Of a stretch of DNA of 64,000 nucleotides, positions 51,615 to 60,930 are shown in pieces. The position numbers were made by a program, and so were the translations under genes. Below the pieces are notes generated by a model. The model saw nothing but the letters and a program-made list of their open reading frames with translations. It was not told where the DNA came from and did not search any database. This DNA comes from RYN-111 sp963760125 (GTDB lineage Bacteria > Actinomycetota > Actinomycetes > Mycobacteriales > SCTD01). The stretch spans positions 496,001 through 560,000 of the forward strand of contig CAVXBV010000007.1 of NCBI GenBank assembly GCA_963760125.1. Direction: 5' to 3'. Each line of letters begins with the position of its first letter. Within the stretch, counting starts at the first letter, position 1.

Positions 51615-54248
51615 ATGCGCCGTCCTTCCCCTCGTCGCGGCGTCGTGGCGGCCCTCGTAGCGGCTCTCGTGACCGCCCTGCTGGTCGCTGTCGGGCTGAC
51701 GACGTCGAGCGGTGCGGGGAAGACGTCGTTCACCACCGTCGACGTGGGCGTGACGGTCGCCGGGGGCCCGACCTTCCCCGGCGAGGTGCGGCTGCGCACG
51801 ACGCTGTACCTGCCCACCTCCGCGACGGCCTCTGCCCCGGCTCCGGCCGTCATCGTGTCACCGGGCTTCGGGCAGACCAAGGACGGCGTGCGCGCTGACG
51901 CAGAAGCCCTGGCCCGCAAGGGCTATGTCACCCTGGCGTGGACGATGCGCGGCTTCGGGCTGCTCTCGGGCGACGGGGCCCGGGCGGGCAAGATCGCCCT
52001 CGATGCGCCGGACACCGAAGTCAAGGACCTGTCGGCGCTCATCGACCTGCTGAGCGAACGGGACGACGTCCTGCAGGACGCCCCCGGTGACCCGCGCGTC
52101 GGCGTGACCGGTCAGTCGTACGGCGGCGGCGTCTCGCTCCTGGGCGCGGGCTACGACAAGCGGGTCGACGCGATCGTCCCGGTGATCACCTGGAACAGCC
52201 TGGAGTCGGCGCTGGTCCCGGGTGGGGTGTTCAAGGCGACGTACGCCTCGGTGTTCTTCGCCGGCGCCGCGCAGGGCGGGTGCCTGGCCTTCGCCGAGCG
52301 GGTCTGCACGGCGTACCGGCACCTCGCCGAGACCGGCCAGGCGGGCCCCGCCGACCGTGCGCTCCTCGCAGCCTCGAGCCCCGCTTCGGTCCTCGACAAG
52401 ATCACCGCTCCCACGCTGTTCGTGCAGGGCAAGGACGACACGTTGTTCCCGCTGAGCGAATCGCTCGCGACCACCACCGCGCTCAAGGACCGGGGCGTCC
52501 CGGTGTCGTTGGCGTGGCTGAAGGGCGGGCACGACGCGCCGTTCGGGGCCAAGGGCGAGGCGCAGATCCGGGCGCTGACCGCCACCTGGTTCGACCGCTG
52601 GCTGAAGCGGGCCGCATCCGTCACGACCGGACCGGAGTTCCGCTGGGACCGCGACAGCGGCGGACCGGGGTCGGCCTCGAGCCTGCCGCCCCTGCAGGCC
52701 CTCTCGACCCTCCCTGTCACCGGGCCGGACACGACCAGCCTCAGCAACCCGCCGGGTGGGCGGCCTGCCTCGATCAGCAGCGTGCCGGGTGCGGGCAACC
52801 TCGGGGGCCTCGCCTCCGGGCTCGGCATCGACGTGCCCGGTCAGACGGCCCGGTGGGAGAGCGAGACCCTCGTGCAGACCCGGGAGCTGCTCGGTGCAGG
52901 CTCCATGAGGGTCCGGGTGACCTCCAGCACCGGCGAGGCCGTGCTGTTCGTCAAGGTCTACGACGTGGCGCCGGGCGGCAGTGCCGACCTGCCCAACGGG
53001 CAGATCGCACCGATCCGGCTCACGGGCGTTGGCGGGACGGGACGCGACGTCACCCTCGCGCTGCCGACCCTGGCGCACGTCTTCCCCGCAGGCAACACGA
53101 TCCGTATCGCCGTCGCCACGACCGACCTGGCGTACGCCGGACCGCTCACCGCTGCGACCTACACGCTCGCGCTGGATCCCGCGACGGCGGTGACGCTGCC
53201 GCTCATCCCGCTCGCGGGCAGCACGGGGTACGGCGGCCTCGCGCTGGTGTCGGCGCTCATCGCCTTGCTGCTGCTGGGCATCGGCTTGCTCATCGCGATC
53301 CGGCGCCGGACGCACGCCCCGGACCTCGGAGACGAGGACGCCACGCCCGTGGTCATCACCGGACTGGCCAAGTCCTACGCGGACGGCTTCCGCGCCGTCG
53401 ACGGCGTGGACCTCGTGGTCGAGCGCGGACAGGTCCTCGGTCTGCTGGGGCCGAACGGTGCAGGGAAGACCACGACCCTGAGGATGCTGGCCGGCCTCAT
53501 CACGCCCTCGGAGGGAGAGGTCCTGCTGTTCGGCCGACCGGTCACCCGCGGTGCGGCCGTCCTTGAGCGGGTCGGCTTGTTCATCGAAGGGCCGGGACTG
53601 CTCCCGCACCTGTCCGGTACCGAGAACCTCCGGCTGTACTGGACGTCCGTCGCCGACTCGATGGACGGCTCCTACGTCGAGGAGGCCCTGGAGATCTCGG
53701 GGCTCGGCGACGCCGTGCACCGGCCGGTCCGGACCTACAGCCAGGGCATGCGCCAGCGGTTGGCGATCGCGCAGGCGATGCTCGGCCGACCCGACCTGCT
53801 TGTCCTCGACGAGCCCACCAACGGCCTGGACCCGCCGCAGATCAAGGAGGTCCGCGAGGTGCTCCAGCGGATCGCTGCCACCGGACGCACGGTCCTCGTG
53901 AGCTCGCACCTGCTGGCGGAGGTCGAGCAGACCTGCTCGCACGTCGTGGTGATGAGCCGCGGCAAGGTCGTTGCGCAAGGGACCGTTGACGAGCTGCTCG
54001 CCGACGACGGCACCGCCCGCGTCGAGGTCGAGCCGGCGGATCTGGACCGGGCGGCGCAGGTGCTGCGGACCCTCCCCGGTGTGGCGTCGGTCGATGTGCT
54101 GGGCGGCGTGCTCGACGTCGGCCTCGCCGGCGTGACGCGCGCTGCTGTCGTCACGGCACTGGTGGGTGCCGACGTGGGCGTCCTCGGCGTCGCGAGCCGC
54201 CGTCGCCTGGAGGACGTCTTCCTCGAGCTGCTGGGAGGTACGTCGTGA
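51615..54248 (+). CDS. Extracellular S15-type hydrolase fused to ABC ATPase
   Basis: An 877-residue fusion. TM1 (12-30) exports residues ~40-335, an alpha/beta hydrolase of the X-Pro dipeptidyl-peptidase/CocE type with Ser168 (GQSYGGG), Asp274 (GKDDTLF) and His306 (GGHDAPF). Residues ~405-525 are its jelly-roll C-terminal domain. TM2 (541-562) returns to the cytoplasm, where ~578-877 is an ABC ATPase: Walker A GPNGAGKT (612-619), signature YSQGMRQRLAIA, Walker B LLVLDEP and a C-terminal LEDVFLELL. The permease gene follows with a GTGA overlap. Topology fits an ABC-2 exporter or a linked surface peptidase; substrate unknown. Confidence 0.88.
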   Translation: MRRPSPRRGVVAALVAALVTALLVAVGLTTSSGAGKTSFTTVDVGVTVAGGPTFPGEVRLRTTLYLPTSATASAPAPAVIVSPGFGQTKDGVRADAEALARKGYVTLAWTMRGFGLLSGDGARAGKIALDAPDTEVKDLSALIDLLSERDDVLQDAPGDPRVGVTGQSYGGGVSLLGAGYDKRVDAIVPVITWNSLESALVPGGVFKATYASVFFAGAAQGGCLAFAERVCTAYRHLAETGQAGPADRALLAASSPASVLDKITAPTLFVQGKDDTLFPLSESLATTTALKDRGVPVSLAWLKGGHDAPFGAKGEAQIRALTATWFDRWLKRAASVTTGPEFRWDRDSGGPGSASSLPPLQALSTLPVTGPDTTSLSNPPGGRPASISSVPGAGNLGGLASGLGIDVPGQTARWESETLVQTRELLGAGSMRVRVTSSTGEAVLFVKVYDVAPGGSADLPNGQIAPIRLTGVGGTGRDVTLALPTLAHVFPAGNTIRIAVATTDLAYAGPLTAATYTLALDPATAVTLPLIPLAGSTGYGGLALVSALIALLLLGIGLLIAIRRRTHAPDLGDEDATPVVITGLAKSYADGFRAVDGVDLVVERGQVLGLLGPNGAGKTTTLRMLAGLITPSEGEVLLFGRPVTRGAAVLERVGLFIEGPGLLPHLSGTENLRLYWTSVADSMDGSYVEEALEISGLGDAVHRPVRTYSQGMRQRLAIAQAMLGRPDLLVLDEPTNGLDPPQIKEVREVLQRIAATGRTVLVSSHLLAEVEQTCSHVVVMSRGKVVAQGTVDELLADDGTARVEVEPADLDRAAQVLRTLPGVASVDVLGGVLDVGLAGVTRAAVVTALVGADVGVLGVASRRRLEDVFLELLGGTS

Positions 54249-55048
54249 TCGGCGTCGAGATCAGGCGGCAGGCCAAGCGACGTCGCACCCTGTACTCGTT
54301 CCTGGCGCTGATCGCGATCCCGGTGGTCGTGATGACGGCGCTGCTCGTCAACGGGGGACCCGCCGACCGAGGTCGCCAGCCCGAGCTCGTCGACGTGGCC
54401 TCGTCCAGCGCGCTGAACTTCGCGCTGTTCCTGCTGCTGGCCACCTCGCAGTTCCTGCTCGTCGTGGTGGTGTCGCTGTTCGCCGGTGACGCGGTGGCAT
54501 CGGAGGCGCAGTGGGGCTCGCTGCGCTACCTGCTGACGCGTCCGCTCGCCCGCGCCAGGCTGCTGCGCACCAAGCTCGTCGTGGCGGCGCTCTACTCCTA
54601 CGCCGCCGTGCTCACGGTCCCGGTCGCCTCCGTCGCCATGGGGACCGTGGCCTTCGGCTGGTCGGCGGTGCAGACCCCGTTGGCCGGGGCGCTCGGGGTG
54701 AACACCGGCCTGTCCCGGCTGGCCCTCGCCACGGCGTACGTCGGAGCGACCATGACGGTCGTCGTGGCCCTGGCGTTCCTGTTCTCGACGATGACCGACG
54801 CCCCGCTGTCGGCGGTCGGTGGGTCCGTCGTCCTGCTCGTCATCAGCCAGATCCTCGACCAGGTCACCGCCCTGGGCTCGCTGCGCAACGGGCTTCCGAC
54901 GCACTACTGGCTGGCCTGGCTGGACCTGCTCGTCGACCCGGTGGACGCGTCGAGCATGACGACCGGGTTGCTGCAGATGCTGCCGTGGGTGGTGGCTCCC
55001 GTGACGCTGGCGTTCTGGCGGTTCGGCCACAAGGACATCCTCAGCTGA
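54245..55048 (+). CDS. ABC-2 type permease
   Basis: A 267-residue membrane permease that pairs with the ATPase part of the upstream fusion protein. About six TM helices: FLALIAIPVVVMTALLV, FALFLLLATSQFLLVVVVSLF, YSYAAVLTVPVASVAMG, AYVGATMTVVVALAFLF, GGSVVLLVISQILDQ and LQMLPWVVAPVTLAF. GTG 54245 overlaps the fusion stop by 4 bases. A cytoplasmic EAQWGSLRYLLTRP segment likely contacts the ATPase. Exported substrate unknown. Confidence 0.88.
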   Translation: MIGVEIRRQAKRRRTLYSFLALIAIPVVVMTALLVNGGPADRGRQPELVDVASSSALNFALFLLLATSQFLLVVVVSLFAGDAVASEAQWGSLRYLLTRPLARARLLRTKLVVAALYSYAAVLTVPVASVAMGTVAFGWSAVQTPLAGALGVNTGLSRLALATAYVGATMTVVVALAFLFSTMTDAPLSAVGGSVVLLVISQILDQVTALGSLRNGLPTHYWLAWLDLLVDPVDASSMTTGLLQMLPWVVAPVTLAFWRFGHKDILS

Positions 55049-55129
55049 TCGGCACGTCCTGCCCACCATGATCAACGCGGTCGCCGTACACAGTTTCTGC
55101 CCTGATTCTGCGTACGCCGACTCCGATGA

Positions 55130-56446
55130 TCAAGGGCTCTGGAGGGTGGCGAGAGCAGCGCGGGCCTTCGGAGCCCCGAGCGGGTTGAACGCCGGGTCCA
55201 GCTCGAGGGCCTCGCTGAGATCGGCGCGCGCGCCGGGCTTGTCGCCGAGCGCCAGCTTGATCATCCCTCGGTGGTACAGGGCCGGTGCGGTCTTCCACCC
55301 GCTCACGAACGCCTTGTCGGCCCAGCCGAGCGCCTCGCGGTCGCGTCCGGCGGCGTGCAGTGCCCAGCCGTAGGCGTCGGCCATCTCGACGAACGGCCGG
55401 GCAGCCCAGCCGGCCTGGGCCGCCTCGACCGCCGCAGCAGCGGATCCGTGGTCGGCCTCGTAGAGGGTCGACTCGGTGTCGAGGGCCACCCCGGCGTCCT
55501 TGTAGAGCTTCTCCTGCACCTGGAACAGCGCGTACTGGTCCTTGGCGGTGGGGTCGCCGAGCGACTCGAGGAGCTCGGCGAGCTCGAGCACTGCGGACGG
55601 CTCCGGCCGGGCCAGGACCGCCTTGCGGAGGTCGGCCACCGCTTGGGTGGTGTTGCCGAGGGCTGCTTCCGCGCGTGCCCTCCCGGCGAGCAGGACAGCG
55701 TCGGTGGGGGACGCGGCCAATCCCGCGTCGTAGTGCGCCAGAGCCGCCGTCGCGCCACCGCCGTAGCGGAGGGAGAGCTCGCCGAGGTAGAACTGCACGA
55801 AGGCGATGTCGGCCGGGATGGTCGCGTCGCGCAAGGCGCGCTCGAGCGCAGAGCGGGCCCCCGCGACATCGCCGCGGAGCTCGAAGACGTACGAGGCCCG
55901 GGTGAACGCCGGGACCCCCGGGAGCAGCTGGTTCATCTTGTCGATCGCTGCCGCCGCCTCGTCGTAGCGCCCGGTCTGGGTCAGGGCGTCCCCCAGCGCT
56001 CCGTACAGCGTGCTGTTGAAGCCGTTGATGGCGATGCCCTTGCGCGCCGACGCCTCGGCACCACGGAAGTCGTGGCGCGCGTTCTGGAGCGCTGCCTGTC
56101 CGGCGTAGGCGAAGAAGTTGGTCGCGGTGTCGATCTCCAGCGATCGCGCGATGGCGCCTTCGGCCTTGGCGTACCAGGACGGGTCACCGCTGATGCGGGC
56201 TTGCGAGACGTACGCGACGCCGAGCCCGGCCCAGCCGCTCGCATCGTTCGGACGCGCGCGCAACCGGTCCTGCGCCTTGCTGATGGCCGCAAGCAGGGCA
56301 TCGGCGGGTACGGCGGGAGCGCTCGCGCTCGGCGACGGGCCAGGGCCGCCCGTCGGCGCTCCGGTGAGGGCGCCGGCGGCGAGCATCCCGCCAGACAGGG
56401 CGAGGACGACGCCACCGGTGGCGAGGGCCTTGGTCACCGTTCTCAC
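55130..56446 (-). CDS. Secreted TPR-repeat protein
   Basis: A 438-residue exported protein. Signal peptide (~8-26) and an Ala/Pro/Ser linker (~30-50) precede an array of tetratricopeptide repeats from ~55 to the end, e.g. ASGWAGLGVAYVSQARISG, NSTLYGALGDALTQTGRYDEA, ALYHRGMIKLALGDKPGARADLSEAL. No lipobox. TPR arrays mediate protein contacts. GTG 56446 overlaps the end of the nickel/cobalt transporter gene by 4 bases, so both are one operon. Convergent with the ABC permease. Confidence 0.85.
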   Translation of the reverse strand: MRTVTKALATGGVVLALSGGMLAAGALTGAPTGGPGPSPSASAPAVPADALLAAISKAQDRLRARPNDASGWAGLGVAYVSQARISGDPSWYAKAEGAIARSLEIDTATNFFAYAGQAALQNARHDFRGAEASARKGIAINGFNSTLYGALGDALTQTGRYDEAAAAIDKMNQLLPGVPAFTRASYVFELRGDVAGARSALERALRDATIPADIAFVQFYLGELSLRYGGGATAALAHYDAGLAASPTDAVLLAGRARAEAALGNTTQAVADLRKAVLARPEPSAVLELAELLESLGDPTAKDQYALFQVQEKLYKDAGVALDTESTLYEADHGSAAAAVEAAQAGWAARPFVEMADAYGWALHAAGRDREALGWADKAFVSGWKTAPALYHRGMIKLALGDKPGARADLSEALELDPAFNPLGAPKARAALATLQSP

Positions 56447-58123
56447 ACCGCACCGCCCGCGGCGCGCAGGGCCAAGCCGGTGCCGACCGCGAGGACCAGC
56501 AGCGCGGTGAGGACGGGCAGGACCCGGGCCAGCCGCTCGGCCCGCACGAATCCGCGGCGGGCTGTCCACCCGTCGATGCGGCCGCGCAGCTTGACGAGCA
56601 GGACGCCCGCGACCGACAGGGCCAGGGCCATCCCGATGCCGTACCCGAAGACCAGACCGACACCGAACCACGTGCGGCCCAGCGCGACGGCGGACAGGAG
56701 CACCAGCAGCGCTGACGGGCTGGGGACCAAGCCGCCGGCGACGCCGAGCCCGATCAGCCCGCCTCGACCGAACCCGTCACCGTCCCCGTGCGAGTGGCCG
56801 CCGGGACCGTGACTGTGGCCCTTTCCGCCGAACAGACCGTGGGAGTGCCCACCCTTGTCGTGGCTGTGCGGCTTCTCATGGGCGTGCGGGTGCGGGTGGT
56901 CGTGCACGCCACCGTGTTCCTGCCCGTGGTCCATGCCCGTGGTCATGCCCGTGATCGCTGTGTTGATCATGGTCGTGCGGGTGCGGGTGGTCATGCGCCG
57001 GTGCGGCCAGAGCACCGGCGGACGCGACGGCGCCCACGGACACCGGCACCTGGGCGACGGCGGTCTGCAGCACCGGGGACCGACGACGGCGCAGCGCGCC
57101 CACGAGCAGGAACACACCGACTCCGGCGATGAGCAGCCCGGAGCTCACCCCCAGCCAGCGCTCGGCGGAGGCCGGGGCGAAGGCCGTGGTGGTGGTGAGG
57201 AGCAGGCCCAGCACCAGGACCCCGGCAGTGTGGGTCAAGGTGACGGTGGCGCCGACGGTGACGACGTCCTTGAGCGACCCGCGCTTACCCACCAGGTAGG
57301 CGGCCATGATCGTCTTGCCGTGGCCGGGGAGGAAGGCGTGGCCTGCGCCCAAGGCGACCGACAGCAGCAGGGCCAGCAGGCCGACACCGAAGGTCAGCCG
57401 TTCGGTGCCCACGACGGAGGTGAACTCGCGGCTCGCCCGGTCGAGGACGCGGGCCACCGGGCCCGCGACGGGCAGGTCGCGGACGGCGCTGTACGTCGAG
57501 CCCTCGCCCGGTGCGGTCTGCACGGTGCCGCGCCGGACGTCGAGCGGCGAGGCGAGCAGGTCGCCGGGGTAGTTCCTCAGCTCGTCGCTGATCGTGGCCG
57601 CGGGGAACGGCGAGTTGTCGAGCCGGACACCGTTGCCGATGGCGGTGATCTCGTGCCAGCCGATCCCGTCGTCGTCCCAGGTGCTCTCGACCTCCACGGT
57701 GGCCGGTCGGTCGAGCTGCGCCGGTCCGGACAGCTCGCACTCGAGCCGACCGGTGGGCAGGCCACCCTGGCCGGTGCTCTCGGCGTAGGCGCTCGACAGG
57801 ACGGTGAAGGCGACGCGGTCTCCGTTGACCTTCACGCTCACGGTGGCCGCCATGTCCGCACAGCGGTTCGTGGCGTACGCCGTACGCTCCGTCGCCGAGG
57901 GCGTCCCGTCGCCGTCGGTGTCCACCGATCCCTTGCGCTGGAAGGTCGGGATCTCGGCGATGTCCTCGACCGCGTGGTCCAGCACCCGGTCCGGCAGCAG
58001 CTCCAGCCCGTCGTAGTGGTTGACGGTGGCATTGCCCAAGGGGTGCGCCTGTGCGGGGGCCGCGCCGAGCAGCGACACGGCTCCGACGCAGGTCACCAGG
58101 GCGAGCGTGGTCCGGATCCTCAT
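56443..58123 (-). pseudogene. NicO-type nickel/cobalt transporter, frameshifted
   Basis: High-affinity nickel/cobalt transporter of the NicO/RcnA type, in two frames. The upstream part runs from ATG 58123 (GTG 58126 alternative) to a stop at 56876: signal peptide, an extracytoplasmic domain starting HPLGNATVNHYDGLELLPD, then helices with GAGHAFLPGHGKTIMAAYLVG, the NicO metal motif. The downstream part (56443 to about 56934) has the rest of the His loop and helices GLIGLGVAGGLVPSPSALLVLLSAVALG. His codons switch frame near 56931-56932, where one extra C (G on the coding strand) would explain the break. Either a real mutation or a sequencing error; as given the protein is truncated. Confidence 0.78.
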
Positions 58124-58259
58124 CACGGTCGGTGTTCGCTGGGAGGGGCGATCCGGCTTGCTTCGACAAGAAGTCGAACCGATCGGGCTCGAGCGGCGAA
58201 GGACCTGTGAGCCCCCCTGCACTGACCCGGAGGGGGCCGACACCCGCACGAGGAGACAC

Positions 58260-60050
58260 ATGACCGGTTCCTCCAAGTCTGGAGCGCGACGCCGCGCTGC
58301 AGCCATCCTGACCGTCGGCGCCACGCTGGCCGGCACGGGGGCCCTTCTTGCCCCCGGCATCTCCAGCGCGTCCAGCCACCGCGAAGCACCGTTCGTGGCG
58401 AACGACCCCGCCATCGACAACACCGACGTCTACGCCTTCACCAGCCCGGACAAGCCGGACACGGCGACCATCATCGCCAACTGGGCGCCCTTCTCCGAGC
58501 CCGGCGGAGGCCCCAACTTCTTCCCCTGGGCCAACGACGCGGCGTACGACATCCACATCGACAACAACGGTGACGCCAAGCCCGACCTGACCTACCGCTG
58601 GACGTTCAAGGACGTCGACAAGCGCGGGACGACCAACCACGGCGACAAGGTCGGCGGGACGTTCCTCTACAACGACGGCCCCGTGACGTCGTTGACGGAC
58701 GAGAACCTGCTGTTCCGTCAGACCTACGACCTCAACCTGCTCGGCTACGCCGCCGACGGCACGGTCAACGCGACGACCCCGATCCTCAAGGACATCCCGG
58801 TGGCGCCGTCCAACGTCGGCAAGGCGTCCATCCCGGACTACGCCGCGCTGCGCGCCGAGGCCGTCAAGGCCGGTACCTTCCTGACCGCCGGTGGCGGCAA
58901 GAGCTACGTCGGGCAGGCGGATGACTCGTTCTTCCTCGACCTGCGGGTCTTCGACCTGCTGTACGGCGCCGACCTCTCCGAGGCCGGCTTCGACACGCTG
59001 AAGAACTTCAACGTCAACAGCATCGCGTTCCAGATCCCGAAGGCGGCCATCGCCGGCGGAGCCAGCGTCGCGGACAACCCCGTCGTCGGCATCTGGTCCA
59101 CGACCAGCCGGTTCACGGTCCGCACGCTGGCCAAGACGAACGCCTCCGGCGCGCAGGTCACCAACAGCGGTGAGCTCGCGCAGGTCTCGCGTCTCGGCGC
59201 CCCGCTGGTCAACGAGGTTGTCGTCCCGGCCCAGCTGAAGGACTACTTCAACCGGTCCACGCCGGACAAGGACGGTCAGTTCCTCGGGAAGGTCACCGAC
59301 CCGGAGCTCCCGTACCTGATCCAGAACATCTACAAGATCCCGAACCCGAACGGCACGCCCAAGGGCAAGGACCGCCCCGACCTGGTCGCGGCTTTCCTCA
59401 CGGGGATCGACGGTATCAACGCCACGTCGATGAACAAGAACAACGCCAACCCGGCGCCGGCGGAGTACCTGCGCCTCAACCTCGGCACGGCCGTCACGGC
59501 CAAGCCGAACCGCCTCGGCGCGGTCGGCGGTGACGTCCAGGGCTTCCCGAACGGCCGTCGCCTCGCCGACGACGTCATCGACATCGCCCTGCAGGTCGTT
59601 GAGGGCGTGCTCGTTCCGGACCAGGACCCGGCCGTCAAGAAGGCCGTGTCCGGGCTCGGTGACGGCGTGAACGCGAACGACAAGAAGTTCCTGTCGTCGT
59701 TCCCGTACATCGCCGACCCGTGGTCGGGCTCGAACGTGCACGCCGGCGCCCAGCCGGTGCGGTTCACGCAGAACCTGCGCAGCGTCGAGAAGGGCCAGCT
59801 GCTGGCCAGCGTCACCAACGTCTTCCCGGCGCAGCCGGGCGGCAAGGTGGTGCTGTTCCGCAAGAACGCCAACGGCACGGAGCAGGCGCTCGTCAGCCGT
59901 CCGCTCACCGGTGACGGCACGAGCATCGACCCGCTGAAGCTGTTCGTCCGCCAGACGTCCACGGTGACCCTGTTCTTCAAGGTCTACGCCAACGACGGCA
60001 GCTCGGTCACCAGCAGCGAGGGCGTGCCGACGGCGGTCACCATCCGCTAG
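58260..60050 (+). CDS. Secreted DUF4331 protein, second copy
   Basis: A 596-residue exported DUF4331 protein. Signal peptide ends before SSHREAP. It shares NTDVYAFTSPDKPDTATIIANW, FLDLRVFDLLYGADLSEAG, VSRLGAPLVNEVVVPA and GFPNGRRLADDVIDIALQVVEG with the copy at 49241, but has about 85 extra residues in loops and a ~95-residue C-terminal Ig-like domain (VRFTQNLRSVEKGQLLAS-VTNVF to the end) in place of the LPVTL tail; it has no anchor. GAGGAG 5 bases before the ATG. Divergent from the NicO gene. Confidence 0.85.
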   Translation: MTGSSKSGARRRAAAILTVGATLAGTGALLAPGISSASSHREAPFVANDPAIDNTDVYAFTSPDKPDTATIIANWAPFSEPGGGPNFFPWANDAAYDIHIDNNGDAKPDLTYRWTFKDVDKRGTTNHGDKVGGTFLYNDGPVTSLTDENLLFRQTYDLNLLGYAADGTVNATTPILKDIPVAPSNVGKASIPDYAALRAEAVKAGTFLTAGGGKSYVGQADDSFFLDLRVFDLLYGADLSEAGFDTLKNFNVNSIAFQIPKAAIAGGASVADNPVVGIWSTTSRFTVRTLAKTNASGAQVTNSGELAQVSRLGAPLVNEVVVPAQLKDYFNRSTPDKDGQFLGKVTDPELPYLIQNIYKIPNPNGTPKGKDRPDLVAAFLTGIDGINATSMNKNNANPAPAEYLRLNLGTAVTAKPNRLGAVGGDVQGFPNGRRLADDVIDIALQVVEGVLVPDQDPAVKKAVSGLGDGVNANDKKFLSSFPYIADPWSGSNVHAGAQPVRFTQNLRSVEKGQLLASVTNVFPAQPGGKVVLFRKNANGTEQALVSRPLTGDGTSIDPLKLFVRQTSTVTLFFKVYANDGSSVTSSEGVPTAVTIR

Positions 60051-60103
60051 GCAGGACCGCTCCACCGCACGACCCGCTCCGGGAGGAGCACCGCACGGCT
60101 CGG

Positions 60104-60133
60104 CTCGGGGCGGTCCTTCGGGACCGCCCCGAG
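60104..60133 (+). terminator. Terminator hairpin after the second DUF4331 gene
   Basis: Perfect 13-bp stem CTCGGGGCGGTCC closed by a TTCG tetraloop, 54 bases past the stop. Confidence 0.85.
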
Positions 60134-60184
60134 CACGTCGTGGGGACCTACGCTCTGCACCCCGCCTTCCTCAGGAGACCCCCC

Positions 60185-60616
60185 GTGGCCCGTCCCGCCC
60201 TCGCCGCTACCGGCCTGCTCGTCGTGGTGGCGCTCGCCGGCTGCTCCAACGCGACCTTCGACGCGGGTCCGGGCACGTCGCCGACCCCGACCCTGTCCCA
60301 GCCGGACGAGGCGGCCTTTCACCCCGGGGGGTGCCGGACCGCGGCCCCGAGCGTCCTACAGGTGGGACGTGACGCCCTGCTGCTCGGGGACGGCCCCACC
60401 CCCGACGCCGAGGTGCAGGGGCGCCTGGCGCAGGCACAGGACGACATCGATGCCGCCGCTGCGGCACTGGAGCCCCAGGAGCGCTCCGCCGTCCAGGCGC
60501 TCGTCGTCTCGATCGGCCTGGTGCGCCTGCGGGCCGACGGCAACACCTACACCCCCGATCTCGGCACCCAGCTGTCCTCGGCCTACGAGGACGCCGTCCG
60601 CGCCTGCACGTCCTGA
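60185..60616 (+). CDS. Hypothetical lipoprotein
   Basis: A 143-residue secreted lipoprotein of unknown function. Signal peptide with lipobox LAGC (LLVVVALAGCSN), a short Pro/Thr linker, then a small helical domain with QVGRDALLLGDG and LEPQERSAVQALVVSIGLVRL. Two Cys (CRTAAPS and VRACTS at the C-terminus) could form a disulfide. GTG 60185 has AGGAG 8 bases upstream. The frame is open 45 bases further. Confidence 0.6.
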   Translation: MARPALAATGLLVVVALAGCSNATFDAGPGTSPTPTLSQPDEAAFHPGGCRTAAPSVLQVGRDALLLGDGPTPDAEVQGRLAQAQDDIDAAAAALEPQERSAVQALVVSIGLVRLRADGNTYTPDLGTQLSSAYEDAVRACTS

Positions 60617-60668
60617 CCCCTGGGGGACGAGCCGGGTCGGACCTGCCCTGGTCGCAGTGCAGGCGTCG

Positions 60669-60674
60669 TAGGGT
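60669..60674 (+). promoter_or_regulatory. Leaderless -10 element for the zinc-ribbon gene
   Basis: TAGGGT, 6 bases before the GTG at 60681. Confidence 0.45.
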
Positions 60675-60680
60675 GCGCAC

Positions 60681-60926
60681 GTGCCCGTTCCGCTGCCTGG
60701 TCCCGACACGCGCTGGCGCTGCCGTCAGTGCGGCAACCTGACCCGGTTCGACGTCGCCCGGGCGACACGAGCACGGGAGTACGTCCACGTCGACCTTGCC
60801 GGCGACCAGGTCGTCGAGGAGCGCGAGGTGCACGAGGACGTCGTCGAGCACGTGACCTGCCGGTGGTGCTCCGCCGTGGACGCCGTCGACGTCGTACCCC
60901 GGCCGGGCGCGCAGGCCGCGTCCTAG
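60681..60926 (+). CDS. Small zinc-ribbon-like protein
   Basis: An 81-residue protein with two CxxC knuckles (WRCRQCGNLTRFDV at the N-terminus and VTCRWCSAVDAVDVV at the C-terminus), probably one zinc site. Between lies HVDLAGDQVVEEREV. It belongs to a conserved actinobacterial group found before the NYN-domain gene, which here starts 4 bases after its stop. Function unknown; a nucleic-acid role is plausible from the context. Confidence 0.75.
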   Translation: MPVPLPGPDTRWRCRQCGNLTRFDVARATRAREYVHVDLAGDQVVEEREVHEDVVEHVTCRWCSAVDAVDVVPRPGAQAAS

Positions 60927-60930
60927 CCCG

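Noticed and set aside
51858..53978. Antisense frame opposite the hydrolase-ABC fusion
   Set aside because: Same shadow pattern; the opposite strand has intact catalytic motifs.
58211..58238. CCCCCT/AGGGGG hairpin in the leader of the second DUF4331 gene
   Set aside because: Only six pairs with a long loop; too weak to call an attenuator.
57285..60065. Very long antisense open frame (over 900 codons) opposite the second DUF4331 gene and NicO gene
   Set aside because: The frame is a high-GC shadow: it has low-complexity Asp/Glu/Val/Arg composition, no domain, and lies opposite strongly supported genes.
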